This document shows, piece by piece, positions 18,467 through 27,200 of a DNA stretch of 64,000 bases. Under the pieces are notes generated by a model, which worked only from the letters and a program-made list of their open reading frames with translations, was not told the DNA's origin and made no database searches. The stretch is from positions 124,001 through 188,000 of the forward strand of contig CAXXJI010000019.1 of the NCBI GenBank assembly GCA_963666035.2, in the 5' to 3' direction. Source of the DNA: CALMFG01 sp963666035 (GTDB lineage: Bacteria > Bacillota > Clostridia > Christensenellales > CALMFG01). The stretch's first letter is position 1. The number at the start of each line of letters is the position of its first letter. The position numbers were made by a program, and so were the translations under genes.

Positions 18467-18520
18467 TTCCCCTATTCTTAGCGCACAACAAAGCTTCCCC
18501 AACGCTTTATATCCTATTAT

Positions 18521-18844
18521 CTATTCAAAATGAAAGACCTCTTCCATCGCCGCCCACCATTCGCCAGGCTCTAGATTATCCATCGGCTTTTGGCAGGGTT
18601 CGCACTCCTTCCACCATGCCTGTGTTATCGGATCCGCAGCCATTTTCTTCATATCCGAATCAAAATCATCACCACAATATTCAAAATACGCAAATAGCAT
18701 ACCATCGCGGTGATAAATTGAATAATTTCGAATATTGCAATCGCTGATGGTTTGCAGAACTTCCGGCCATGGATTGGCGTGCAAATGTTTATAGTATTCC
18801 AGTTTGTCGGGTACAACGCCGATGACTTGCCCATATCTTTTCAT
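18521..18844 (-). CDS. rhaM: L-rhamnose mutarotase family protein
   Basis: The protein has 107 residues, the usual length for the RhaM/YiiL family, which interconverts the alpha and beta anomers of L-rhamnose. Family blocks include HANPWPEVLQTI, NYSIY, FAYFEYCGDDFD, ITQAWWKECEPCQ and the EVFHFE terminus. The active-site His, Tyr and paired Trp positions are present (His22, Tyr41, Trp76-77 by count). It is the last gene of the minus-strand ABC operon, 24 bases after the MBL-fold gene. With fucI near by, a 6-deoxyhexose is the likely substrate, but fucose and rhamnose cannot be told apart from the sequence. Confidence 0.85.
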   Translation of the reverse strand: MKRYGQVIGVVPDKLEYYKHLHANPWPEVLQTISDCNIRNYSIYHRDGMLFAYFEYCGDDFDSDMKKMAADPITQAWWKECEPCQKPMDNLEPGEWWAAMEEVFHFE

Positions 18845-18868
18845 TTCGCAGTCCTTTTATATGAATAC

Positions 18869-19708
18869 TCAGGTTATTTTTTCATCATCATAGATGATAC
18901 TCGAGCCTTCCCAATCGCAACGTAATCCAGGCCCCACAAAGGTCTGTTCTTCACAGCCTCTTGTCTTTCCTTCAATGATGCTCTTAATGCCATCCAAAAA
19001 CACAACCAAGTAATGTGTCGGAATATATTCGCTTTTACCATGGCCGGACAGCATATTTTCAAATCCGCCCAGATTTAAAACACCTTTCATTTTTTTATAG
19101 TATACCGAGAGTAGCTCGCTGCCCTCAAGATGAAACCACGCTGGCCCCCAGGTTTCCGATGGCACAAACGAATCACCCGTAAAAAGCACCCGAGCTTTAC
19201 TGTCCAAAAAGCACGCACTCCCTTTTGAGTGCCCGGGCACAAGATAGGTTGTGATAACTCTATCCCCTAAATCAAATGTCATGCCATCCGCCAACGGAAT
19301 ATCTTGTACTTTTGCATGTACGCCGAACGTTCCAAACTTTGGCTTTTCTTTAACTTCAGTCAGCTTAACACTGTTTTTGATAAAGCTGCGCCGTTCCTCC
19401 AAGTTTTCATTAGAGAACAATTCTATATCTTCTTTGCCTGCATAGACTGCTTCAAATGCATCATTTCCCATTGCATGATCCGAGTGTCCATGCGTATTGA
19501 CCACAATAACAGGTAAATCGACAATTCTCTCAATAAATGTCTTCAGATTGCTAATCCCCCAGCCGGTATCTATAATCATCGCTTTTTTTGTCCCGATTAC
19601 TAGAAACATATTGTCTTGACCGTTTTCGTCAATCTGCCAGATATTATTACCGATGTCGTTTGCGGTCAGCCATCCGTCCGATATTTTTGTTTGATTCAAA
19701 ATGTCCAC
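18869..19708 (-). CDS. MBL-fold metallo-hydrolase
   Basis: The protein has 279 residues and a metallo-beta-lactamase fold. The metal-binding motif HGHSDH lies near residue 75 (VNTHGHSDHAMG), a further His is in VPGHSKGS, an Asp is in LFTGDSF, and a C-terminal His is in LSGHGKS. No signal peptide is visible, so it is cytoplasmic. It sits between the ABC ATPase and the mutarotase in one operon, which suggests work on the imported sugar, for example hydrolysis of a lactone or a sugar ester. That is inference only, since the family covers many substrates. Confidence 0.85.
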   Translation of the reverse strand: MDILNQTKISDGWLTANDIGNNIWQIDENGQDNMFLVIGTKKAMIIDTGWGISNLKTFIERIVDLPVIVVNTHGHSDHAMGNDAFEAVYAGKEDIELFSNENLEERRSFIKNSVKLTEVKEKPKFGTFGVHAKVQDIPLADGMTFDLGDRVITTYLVPGHSKGSACFLDSKARVLFTGDSFVPSETWGPAWFHLEGSELLSVYYKKMKGVLNLGGFENMLSGHGKSEYIPTHYLVVFLDGIKSIIEGKTRGCEEQTFVGPGLRCDWEGSSIIYDDEKIT

Positions 19709-19757
19709 TCCTTTTTAGTCTAAATTTCTATTTGCCGCACGTGGAGAAAACTATAGT

Positions 19758-21266
19758 TTAAGCAAGATCTTTTCCTATCATTTCACTTACCTTCGCGTAT
19801 GGTGTCTGCGCATCATTCAATCCAGTTATTTCATTGGCGATGCTGAAATTTTTAAATATCAAGATACGTCTTGACAGTTTAATCAGTTCGGGCATGTCAG
19901 ACGAAATCAAGATGATCGATTTGCCTTTGGTTTTTGCCAAATCCCAAATCATTTCATGAATGTTTTCCTTCGCACCCACATCCACGCCCACCGTCGGTTC
20001 ATCGATAATCAAGATATCACAATCCGCCGCTAACCATTTTGCAAAGCACAGTTTTTGTTGATTACCACCCGAAAGGTTTAACACTGTTTGTTGAATTCCG
20101 GTTGTTTTAACGCTCAATTCGCGAACCCATTCTTTAGCAACCGTCTCTTCCTTCTTTACATTGATCAACCCAAGAATAGCATTTCTAATGTTTTTCCAAA
20201 CTGTAATACAAATATTCGTTTTTACTGTGTCACTTAGAATAAGTCCTTCTTCTTTTCTGTTTTCGGAGACATAACCAATACGATATTTCCCCAAACAATC
20301 AGAAACACTATTGATTCTAGCTTTTTTACCATACACTAAGACCGTCCCAGCGTCCGCTTTATCTGCCCCAATGATTAAACGTGCCAGTTCCGTTCTTCCC
20401 GACCCAACAAGACCGTAGAGGCCCAGAATTTCACCTCTTCTCAGCTTAAAATCGGTCTCGCCGAACTTCCCTTCGTGATTCAGCCCTTTTACTTCAAGTA
20501 CAACTTCTTCATGATTATCCAAAAACCCCAAAAAATTATCCTTGGTTTCTCTGCCAATCATCATTTTAATCATGTCTTGCTTAGTAATACCTGCGCAAGA
20601 TTTGGTATCAATGTATTTCCCATCTCGCAGCACGCTAAGCTTATCACAAATCTCCAGTACTTCTTCCAGCTTATGTGAAACAAAGATGATGGCTCTGTCT
20701 CCATCGTTTTTTAATTTTCGAAGAATTTTAAACAAATTATCCGCTTCTTTAATAGTCAGTGAAGCTGTCGGCTCATCCAGCAAAAGTATTTTTGCATTCA
20801 GTGCAAGGGCTTTTGCAATCTGCACCAATTGTTTTTCGGCTACGCTCAAATCCTGTATCTTCTGGCGCGGAGAATAATTAAGCCCCACGAGATCAAGATA
20901 TTGCTGCGTTTCACTATATACTTTATTCCAGTTAATGATGCCAAATTTCATGAACCTTTTTATTTTATCTAACATGATATTCTCGGCGATACTGCTTTCC
21001 GGGATAACCTGTATTTCTTGGCTTACAAGGCTGATCCCGTTTTCCAGCGCATCTCCAAAACCATGGAAGTCTGCTTTTTCATTATCAATATAAACCCCGC
21101 CAATTTCTGGTGTATGTATGCCGCAAATTACATTGATAAGCGTGCTCTTCCCAGCACCGTTTTCTCCCAAAAGCGCGTGGATTTCACCATATCTAAACGT
21201 TATGGAAACGTCACTGAGCGCAGTTACTCCTGGGAAAAATTTTGTCACATTTTTGATTTCCAGCAT
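19758..21266 (-). CDS. Sugar ABC transporter ATPase, RbsA/MglA type
   Basis: The protein has 502 residues and two fused ATPase domains. The first has Walker A GENGAGKSTL (near residue 35), signature LSVAEKQLVQIAKAL and Walker B ILLLDEPTASL. The second has a degenerate Walker A (GLVGSGRTEL) and signature LSGGNQQKLCFAKWL, as is normal for this family. It energises the permease and binding protein encoded upstream in the same operon. A lysine-rich section between the domains is ordinary. The order permease, binding protein, ATPase differs from that in the second operon at 34-44 kb. Confidence 0.93.
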   Translation of the reverse strand: MLEIKNVTKFFPGVTALSDVSITFRYGEIHALLGENGAGKSTLINVICGIHTPEIGGVYIDNEKADFHGFGDALENGISLVSQEIQVIPESSIAENIMLDKIKRFMKFGIINWNKVYSETQQYLDLVGLNYSPRQKIQDLSVAEKQLVQIAKALALNAKILLLDEPTASLTIKEADNLFKILRKLKNDGDRAIIFVSHKLEEVLEICDKLSVLRDGKYIDTKSCAGITKQDMIKMMIGRETKDNFLGFLDNHEEVVLEVKGLNHEGKFGETDFKLRRGEILGLYGLVGSGRTELARLIIGADKADAGTVLVYGKKARINSVSDCLGKYRIGYVSENRKEEGLILSDTVKTNICITVWKNIRNAILGLINVKKEETVAKEWVRELSVKTTGIQQTVLNLSGGNQQKLCFAKWLAADCDILIIDEPTVGVDVGAKENIHEMIWDLAKTKGKSIILISSDMPELIKLSRRILIFKNFSIANEITGLNDAQTPYAKVSEMIGKDLA

Positions 21267-21298
21267 ACCTTGTCCTCCTTAAACCTGTTAAGGCAATT

Positions 21299-21332
21299 GG
21301 AGGGGCAACAGGGCATAAACCTTTGCCCCTCC
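21299..21332 (-). other. Intercistronic hairpin after the binding-protein gene
   Basis: GGAGGGGCAA pairs perfectly with TTGCCCCTCC around a 14-base loop. There is no T-run. It probably protects the binding-protein message or dampens read-through into the ATPase gene. Confidence 0.6.
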
Positions 21333-21344
21333 ACATGCAATGTC

Positions 21345-22445
21345 CTATTTTGTCAAGTACTCTGTTGTCAGTTGTTCAAGAATCTCCTGCGTTTTCTTCT
21401 GCATGTCTTCGCTGAACGTATCTACATTGTCTTTTGTTACAAGCACAAAACCAGAGTCAACAGAATATTGTCCGTCAATCGGTTTGTAGCCTTCTTTTTC
21501 CAAGCGCATTAGTTCACAAGAAATATAACCAATTGCATACGGATTCTGAGCGCATGTGCTGTCCATGTTGCCTTCTCTAATAGCCTTTAGGATGATATCG
21601 TCCGTATCAATGCCCATTGTCCATATCTTCTTATCATTTTTAGCGTTATAATCAGCCATAAGGCCACACAACGCATCACTACAAGTGAAACCTGTACAGA
21701 TGACGCCATCCACGCTGCCTGCGTTTGCCGCAAGTGCGTCTCCAATTTTCGAGGTTGCTTCATTAACCGTATCCATACCCGATACTTCTTGAACTACCGT
21801 GATGTCAGGATAGTTTGCAACGGTTTCGTCAATCGCCTGTTTTCTGATCTGTGTAGCAGGATCGGTCAAGCTTTCCAACACAACAATCAGGTTTCCTTTT
21901 CCGCCCATCATATCAATGAGTGCAACAACGCTGTCTTTCGTTGCCTGTTCAATATCTGTAGAAACACAGAACCAAGCGGGCGTGGGTAAGTTTGTGGATA
22001 CTCCAAAGTTATTAACCACGCATCCCTTATCTACCATTTCCTGATAGAGACCGTTTGCACCGGCCGCATCTGCCGGGAACACAGAAAAGTATCTGTAGCC
22101 TTGAGAAACCATCGCTTCAAGGTTTTCCTGCTGAGACGCCATCGTGTATTCTGGTCCCACCACAACGTTTACGTCGATGCCTGTGTCAGCGATATACGCT
22201 TCAACACCGTCTTTTACAGACTGACCAAACGGATGAGGCAGCGGGAAATACCAGGCCAACAAACCATCATAGCTTGCAGGATCATATTCGCCATTATCCA
22301 TTGTGCTGTCGTTAGTCTCGACTGACGCAGAGGTGTCCGCCGGAGCTGGCGCCTCATCTGCGGTCGCTGCCGGGCTGCATCCGCTGAATGCGGCGATGGC
22401 TAAAACAAAAACCACTGCTAAAACAAAAATCCCAACTTTCTTCAT
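21345..22445 (-). CDS. Sugar-binding lipoprotein of the RbsB type
   Basis: 366-residue extracellular receptor of a CUT2-type sugar importer. It has a lipoprotein signal with Cys at residue 22 (AAFSGCSPA), an Asp/Glu/Ser-rich linker to about 60, then a Peripla_BP_4 fold (WYFPLPHPFGQSVKDG, FSVFPADAAGANG, GVICTGFTCSDALCG, IREGNMDSTCAQNPY). The start at 22445 has GGAG eight bases upstream. The longer frame from 22487 overlaps the permease gene and lacks support. The substrate is likely a deoxyhexose or its glycoside, judged from the neighbours. Confidence 0.92.
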   Translation of the reverse strand: MKKVGIFVLAVVFVLAIAAFSGCSPAATADEAPAPADTSASVETNDSTMDNGEYDPASYDGLLAWYFPLPHPFGQSVKDGVEAYIADTGIDVNVVVGPEYTMASQQENLEAMVSQGYRYFSVFPADAAGANGLYQEMVDKGCVVNNFGVSTNLPTPAWFCVSTDIEQATKDSVVALIDMMGGKGNLIVVLESLTDPATQIRKQAIDETVANYPDITVVQEVSGMDTVNEATSKIGDALAANAGSVDGVICTGFTCSDALCGLMADYNAKNDKKIWTMGIDTDDIILKAIREGNMDSTCAQNPYAIGYISCELMRLEKEGYKPIDGQYSVDSGFVLVTKDNVDTFSEDMQKKTQEILEQLTTEYLTK

Positions 22446-22479
22446 TCTTTCTTTCTCCTTTATCCAGAAATTATTCTGG

Positions 22480-23508
22480 TTAATCACTCGCTTGCGATGC
22501 TTTTTTTACTTTTTTGTTAGTGCCTTTATCCAGCTTAATCACTTTAGCCCTAACGCTTTCAACTGCAACGGCAAGCAGAATAACAATACCTAAGAATGTT
22601 TGTTCGAAATACACATTAACCTGCAGCATAATCAGTCCATTCTTAATGAGTGCCAGCATAATACCACTGCAGAGCAACCCCAAGGATGAGAACACGCCGC
22701 CTGAAAGAGCGGTTCCGCCAATAACAGCCACCGCAAACGATATCAACATCCAATCCGCACCGGTCGCCGGTACTGCCGAACCCATTCTTGATACCCAGCA
22801 AATGGCTGCCAACGCTGCAAACATGCCCGATAAAGCATTTGCAGTAATCACCATCTTGTCAGTCTTAATACCCGAAAGGCGCGCAGCCTGTGCATTACCA
22901 CCGGTAGCAAGCAGCCGCCGGCCAAGAAGACTATATTTATACATCACCGAAAGTACAATCAGCACGATTAGAATAAACCAAAACAATAATGGTAAGTTCA
23001 GGAATTCACCACGTCCAAGCCGAGTAATCTCTGTCGGTATATTGGTATACGGATATCCTTCGGATATCCCATACAGCAACCCAGTGAACACAAAGGATGT
23101 TGCAAGTGTGGTGACAAAAGCATTAATTTTGATTCTGGTGATGATGAGGCCATTGATACATCCGGCAATCATCCCAACCAAAAGCGCCGCAATGACTCCC
23201 ACATAGATTGGGGCGTGGAAATCCTGTATGACCAGACCGCAAATAACCGTTGAGAGACCACCGATTGCGCCAAGCGACAGATTCATCCCGCCGGTTACAA
23301 TAACAATCGCCTGTCCTATCGCAATGAAGATATAAAGCGATGAATTTCTTAGGACATTATAAATGTTGTCCATAATCAAAAAGTTCTTTGCCGTCATTGC
23401 AAAAATCACAAACAAAACGGCGACGGCGATTACCGAACTGGAATATGGCTTTGAAATAAAGCTTCTCCAGTAATTACCGAATGCATTACCTTTGCGCTTA
23501 TCACCCAT
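22480..23508 (-). CDS. Sugar ABC permease, RbsC type
   Basis: The protein has 342 residues. It is a membrane component of a CUT2 importer with about 9-10 helices and conserved segments GMNLSLGAIGGLS, NAFVTTLATSFVFTG, ATGGNAQAARLSGI and FAVAVIGGTALSGG. It is the first gene of a five-gene minus-strand operon (permease, binding protein, ATPase, MBL-fold hydrolase, mutarotase). It is preceded by a strong promoter and a LacI-type box. Unusually for the family, the permease comes first rather than last. Confidence 0.93.
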   Translation of the reverse strand: MGDKRKGNAFGNYWRSFISKPYSSSVIAVAVLFVIFAMTAKNFLIMDNIYNVLRNSSLYIFIAIGQAIVIVTGGMNLSLGAIGGLSTVICGLVIQDFHAPIYVGVIAALLVGMIAGCINGLIITRIKINAFVTTLATSFVFTGLLYGISEGYPYTNIPTEITRLGRGEFLNLPLLFWFILIVLIVLSVMYKYSLLGRRLLATGGNAQAARLSGIKTDKMVITANALSGMFAALAAICWVSRMGSAVPATGADWMLISFAVAVIGGTALSGGVFSSLGLLCSGIMLALIKNGLIMLQVNVYFEQTFLGIVILLAVAVESVRAKVIKLDKGTNKKVKKASQASD

Positions 23509-23578
23509 GGTCTACACCTCTATTAATATTTTTCTTGCTAAAATGATTTTTTTGAATTGGTTTGGTCCAAGCGAGATT

Positions 23579-23630
23579 ATCATAGCAATAGGAAACTAAA
23601 AAGTCAAACACTATTTATCTAATCGATTTG
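23579..23630 (-). promoter_or_regulatory. ABC operon promoter with upstream AATCGATT box
   Basis: Minus strand: -35 TTGACT at 23607-23602, a 17-base spacer and -10 TATGAT at 23584-23579. The AATCGATT core (23621-23628) is separated from the -35 by 13 bases, matching the MFS promoter. Both read AATCGATTAGATAAA followed five bases later by TTTGAC. Confidence 0.65.
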
Positions 23631-24043
23631 ATTTATTGATTAGTATGATTAGGCATATCGTTAAGAGACGGTGTCAGCTTCCTCTGTTTTGGTGCAAAAA
23701 ATCTCAAAAAACAGATCAATGCCTGAACGTTATCCATTGTCTATGCTGCTTTGCCCATTTCCTTGTTAATGAATCGCACTTCTGAAACCGTACGTCATGA
23801 AGATATTGCAGAGCAGACATACTCTTCTATCATTTGGTCCCTATATGTCCTTTTTGAATTTGCGCAATTTATTGTACGTTATCATTGTTTTTGTCATACC
23901 TTTTTATCTTCGCAGTGCATTTATCATTGGAAATATAACTCGTCTTGTCTTTTAAAACTCAAAGTATAGCTCTTTGACAAAACAAAAGCGGGCATCTGCT
24001 ATTAGACATTCTAATCAAAAGTGTCCAATATTGCGTTAACCTG

Positions 24044-24154
24044 CTATTTTGTCAATCGATAAATTACTGCTATTTCCCTATGTGTTTTTCCTTCCTGCTT
24101 AAGTCTTAATATTGCAGGCAGTAAATGTTTAACTTTCTTATATTCTCATGTCAT
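24044..24154 (-). pseudogene. IS3-type orfA remnant
   Basis: Read from an ATG at 24154 with AAGGAGG upstream. The third codon is TGA, then EYKKVKHLLPAILRLKQEGK and THREIAVIYRLTK follow before a stop. This is the helix-turn-helix start of an IS3-family orfA. The nonsense codon and early end show it is dead. Confidence 0.5.
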
Positions 24155-24162
24155 ACAAAAAA

Positions 24163-24193
24163 CCTCCTTCTGTAGTTATCCTACATCAGGAGG
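24163..24193 (-). terminator. Hairpin downstream of the giant secreted protein gene
   Basis: CCTCCT at 24163-24168 pairs with AGGAGG at 24188-24193, with an inner TGTAG/CTACA stem. On the minus strand it is followed by TTTTTT, so it could end the giant gene's transcript. It also contains the ribosome site of the IS3 orfA remnant and may be part of that element. Confidence 0.5.
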
Positions 24194-24270
24194 CTCTTTT
24201 CTCTCAATGTCCGTTTTTTTTGGGTTTAGTTCAAATGCCCAGGGTCTTCCTCTAGTTTTCTCTCGTTACT

Positions 24271-27200
24271 CTATGCTGCCGGCATAGCCGACATTTCTGG
24301 TGGTGCGCTTTCACTCGCCACAGGCGCCTCACTGACCTCAGGTTCCGCCGAAGTATAGATCCAAGCCCTTAAGATACCCTCAGTGCCGCCCAGGATGGTC
24401 TCACCCATTTGGTCGGTCAGGGTCAGGCTCTTAAGATTGCTGTCCTCGTCTGCCTCATAGCCTGTAATCACCGCAAACACGTCTTCGCCCAATTGTACGA
24501 TCACGACTGGCGCTTCCTCAGTACTGATAACACTCATGATGTCCTCCACTGCGACTTCCGTTTCGATGTAATCACCAAGGTCTGTGTTTTCGCCTAAGAC
24601 ATAGCTGGTTGCGTATTCCAGGCTGCTAATCAGCTTAGGTGCTGGTGTCGCACTCGGGCTGGCGCTGGGCTCAGTGCTCGGCTCAATGCTTGGCGCTTCA
24701 CTCGGTACGACGCTCGGTACGGCACTCGGTGCTTCGCTCGGCGTCGGTGCCGCGCTCGGCTCTGGCACAGGTTCGGGCAGCAGCATGTCTTCAATCGATT
24801 TTAAGTAGTATCCGCTGTCCTCATTGGTCGCTTCGGCCGTCGCATCCACAGTTAACCGTCCCTTGCTTCGTGCTTCCACCATAAACAGGTAGTCGCCCGA
24901 CAAGCTGGGGGTAAACGTCACTTCGTCACTGACTGTCCAGGATGTAAACGGTACCCATGTCATCTTGCTCTGTCCTGCCAGCGCATAGCTGTAGCGATAT
25001 TCCGCTGTGTGTGCAAAGCTTGTGACCGCAGATGCCTCAATCAGCGCATAATTCTCATCCGTATCCAAAACACCCATGTCCACCGAACTGACCGGCCCAA
25101 TACTGTAGATATCAAAGCGGTCAACGTCAGAGTCCTCAATCTTGGTGCTGTTCTTCATTCTGGCATTCAGCTTGATATAGGCGGTCATATCGCCGTTCAG
25201 TTCCGCCAAATCCAATTCCACGTTGATGCTGCCTGTACCGCCATCGTCATAGACACTCCAGTCATGTGCACTTAAATCATTCCACTTCTTGTTATCCGTT
25301 GAGTACTGCAGCTGATATTCCACCGTGCCGCTCGCCGGTTCACTGATCGCGATGTTCGCTGTAATGGTCTCGGTATACTCATGCGTTTCGCCCGGTATAA
25401 TCAGATCAGCGTCCACCTCGCGTTCCTGGCTCAGCAGCCAGATCTCTTCGGCTTCGCTCTCAGCGTCCGCCGTGGTTCTGCCTGTGCTGCGTACCTGTGC
25501 TTTGATGAGATACAAGGTATCCTTCTTGGCTGTCGGGAGCGCGCAGCTGGCCACATCATCGAATGTACTGGTTGCCGTCAACGGCTGCCATGCAGACAGT
25601 GGTTTGTAGCTCTTGCCGCCGTTGTTTGAATAAACGATCTGGTATTCCATGCCCGCGTCTGTACCGTCCGCTTCCATCTCCAGGCTCATCTCGCTATCCA
25701 GCCCGATGATGTAGTCGGCATCATCGTCATTAATACCCAGGCTGATCCAATGCGCCGGTTCAGCGGTAAACCAGATATCTATCGGCTCAGAAAGCTCCGC
25801 GCTGACATCCGCCGTTTTGGCTTTTCTGCCCAGCGCTGTCGCTTCGGCTTTAAACTCATATGCGCCCTCGGTCTTCGGCCGGAAGAACGCCTGATTTTCT
25901 ACCACGTACTTAGATGAAACGCTGCTCCATTTAGGCGCGCCTTCCAATCGATAGTAGAACTTATAGGTCGCGTCATCATTGGCGGTGGCCGTCAAGATTA
26001 AACTGTCCCCCACCGTCGGTAACAGTTTAACACCTGCCGCTGCATCGCTTTCAAAGCTCATCATCTCGGTCAGAGGCTCGACCATATACACATCAACTTC
26101 CGCTGTGTCAAAAACATCGGCTGTGGCGTGTCCGTTCGTTTTAGCCTCAAATTTAAGCCAATAATGCGTATCCTTCTTCACGGCCGGCAAAGTGATGATA
26201 ATCGATGCATCGGTTATCGCTTCTGGCCCCATTCCTTCTACATAGTACAGTTCTTTATATGACTTACCGTTTGTGGAATACAGTGCTCTGAGGTCATAAG
26301 TATCTGTACCATTACCTTCGACACTGTATACGACTGGTACATCAATGCCCTCAAGGTCATTGACAAACTCGGTCGGTCCATCCACAGCCACACTGGCGCT
26401 CTCGGCGCCCAGACTTAAGTAATACAGGCCGTAGTAACCGGTCGCGGCCGAGGTGGTATCCGTCGTCGTACGGGTTAAGCTTCTCGCTTCCACGCAGAAC
26501 TGGTAGCGGCCGTCAGTCTTGGGCACAAAGGTGATGGTGCGTTCCGTGCTCCATTTGCTGCTGACGTAACTCCACTTGGTATCGCCCAGCTTCTGATAGG
26601 CAAACCGGTACTCGGTATTGGCCCTCTCGGTAGCGGTTAAAGTAATGCCTTCCGCGTCTACGCTCTGTTCTGCCGCATCGTTACCCACGCCGATGACAGC
26701 GACTTCGCCCGCTTCTACCGGGTGTGCAGTCTTGAACTCGACCTGCGTCATAGCGAACGCATCGGGCTCTTTCTCGGTTCTGCCGATGGTGCGTACCTGA
26801 ACCTTTAAGTAGTAGATCGTATCCTTCTTCACCAAAGGCAGTTCGGGTATGGTTATAACACCGGTCGAACCCACTATGGACAATTCTTCGTATTCCTTGT
26901 TAATCGGCTTAAAGCTCTTACCATTGGTCGAGTATAGCAGCTGATATTCTGCCAACTCAGCAAGGTCATTCTTATAGATATACATCGTCAGCGTAACCGG
27001 CTCGCCATTGACATAGTCTTTCTTATCTGCAGTTAAGTTAGTGATGCCTTTCACAGGCTCAGCGGTTTTGCTTAAAGTATATGCCGTATAGTCATAATCC
27101 CAGACATCCCCGGCTTTGGTCTTTCTACCCAAAGTTTGCGCTTCCACCTTAAAGTAGTAAGTGCCTTCGGTTTTCGGCACAAACTGGATGGTGTTAGCTT

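Larger units (their letters stand above)
23640..24270. other. Intergenic region with mobile-element debris
   Basis: No functional gene is seen between the ABC promoter and the end of the giant secreted protein gene. It contains the copy of GTGTCCAATATTGC at 24021-24034, a broken IS3 orfA start and one hairpin. Confidence 0.5.
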
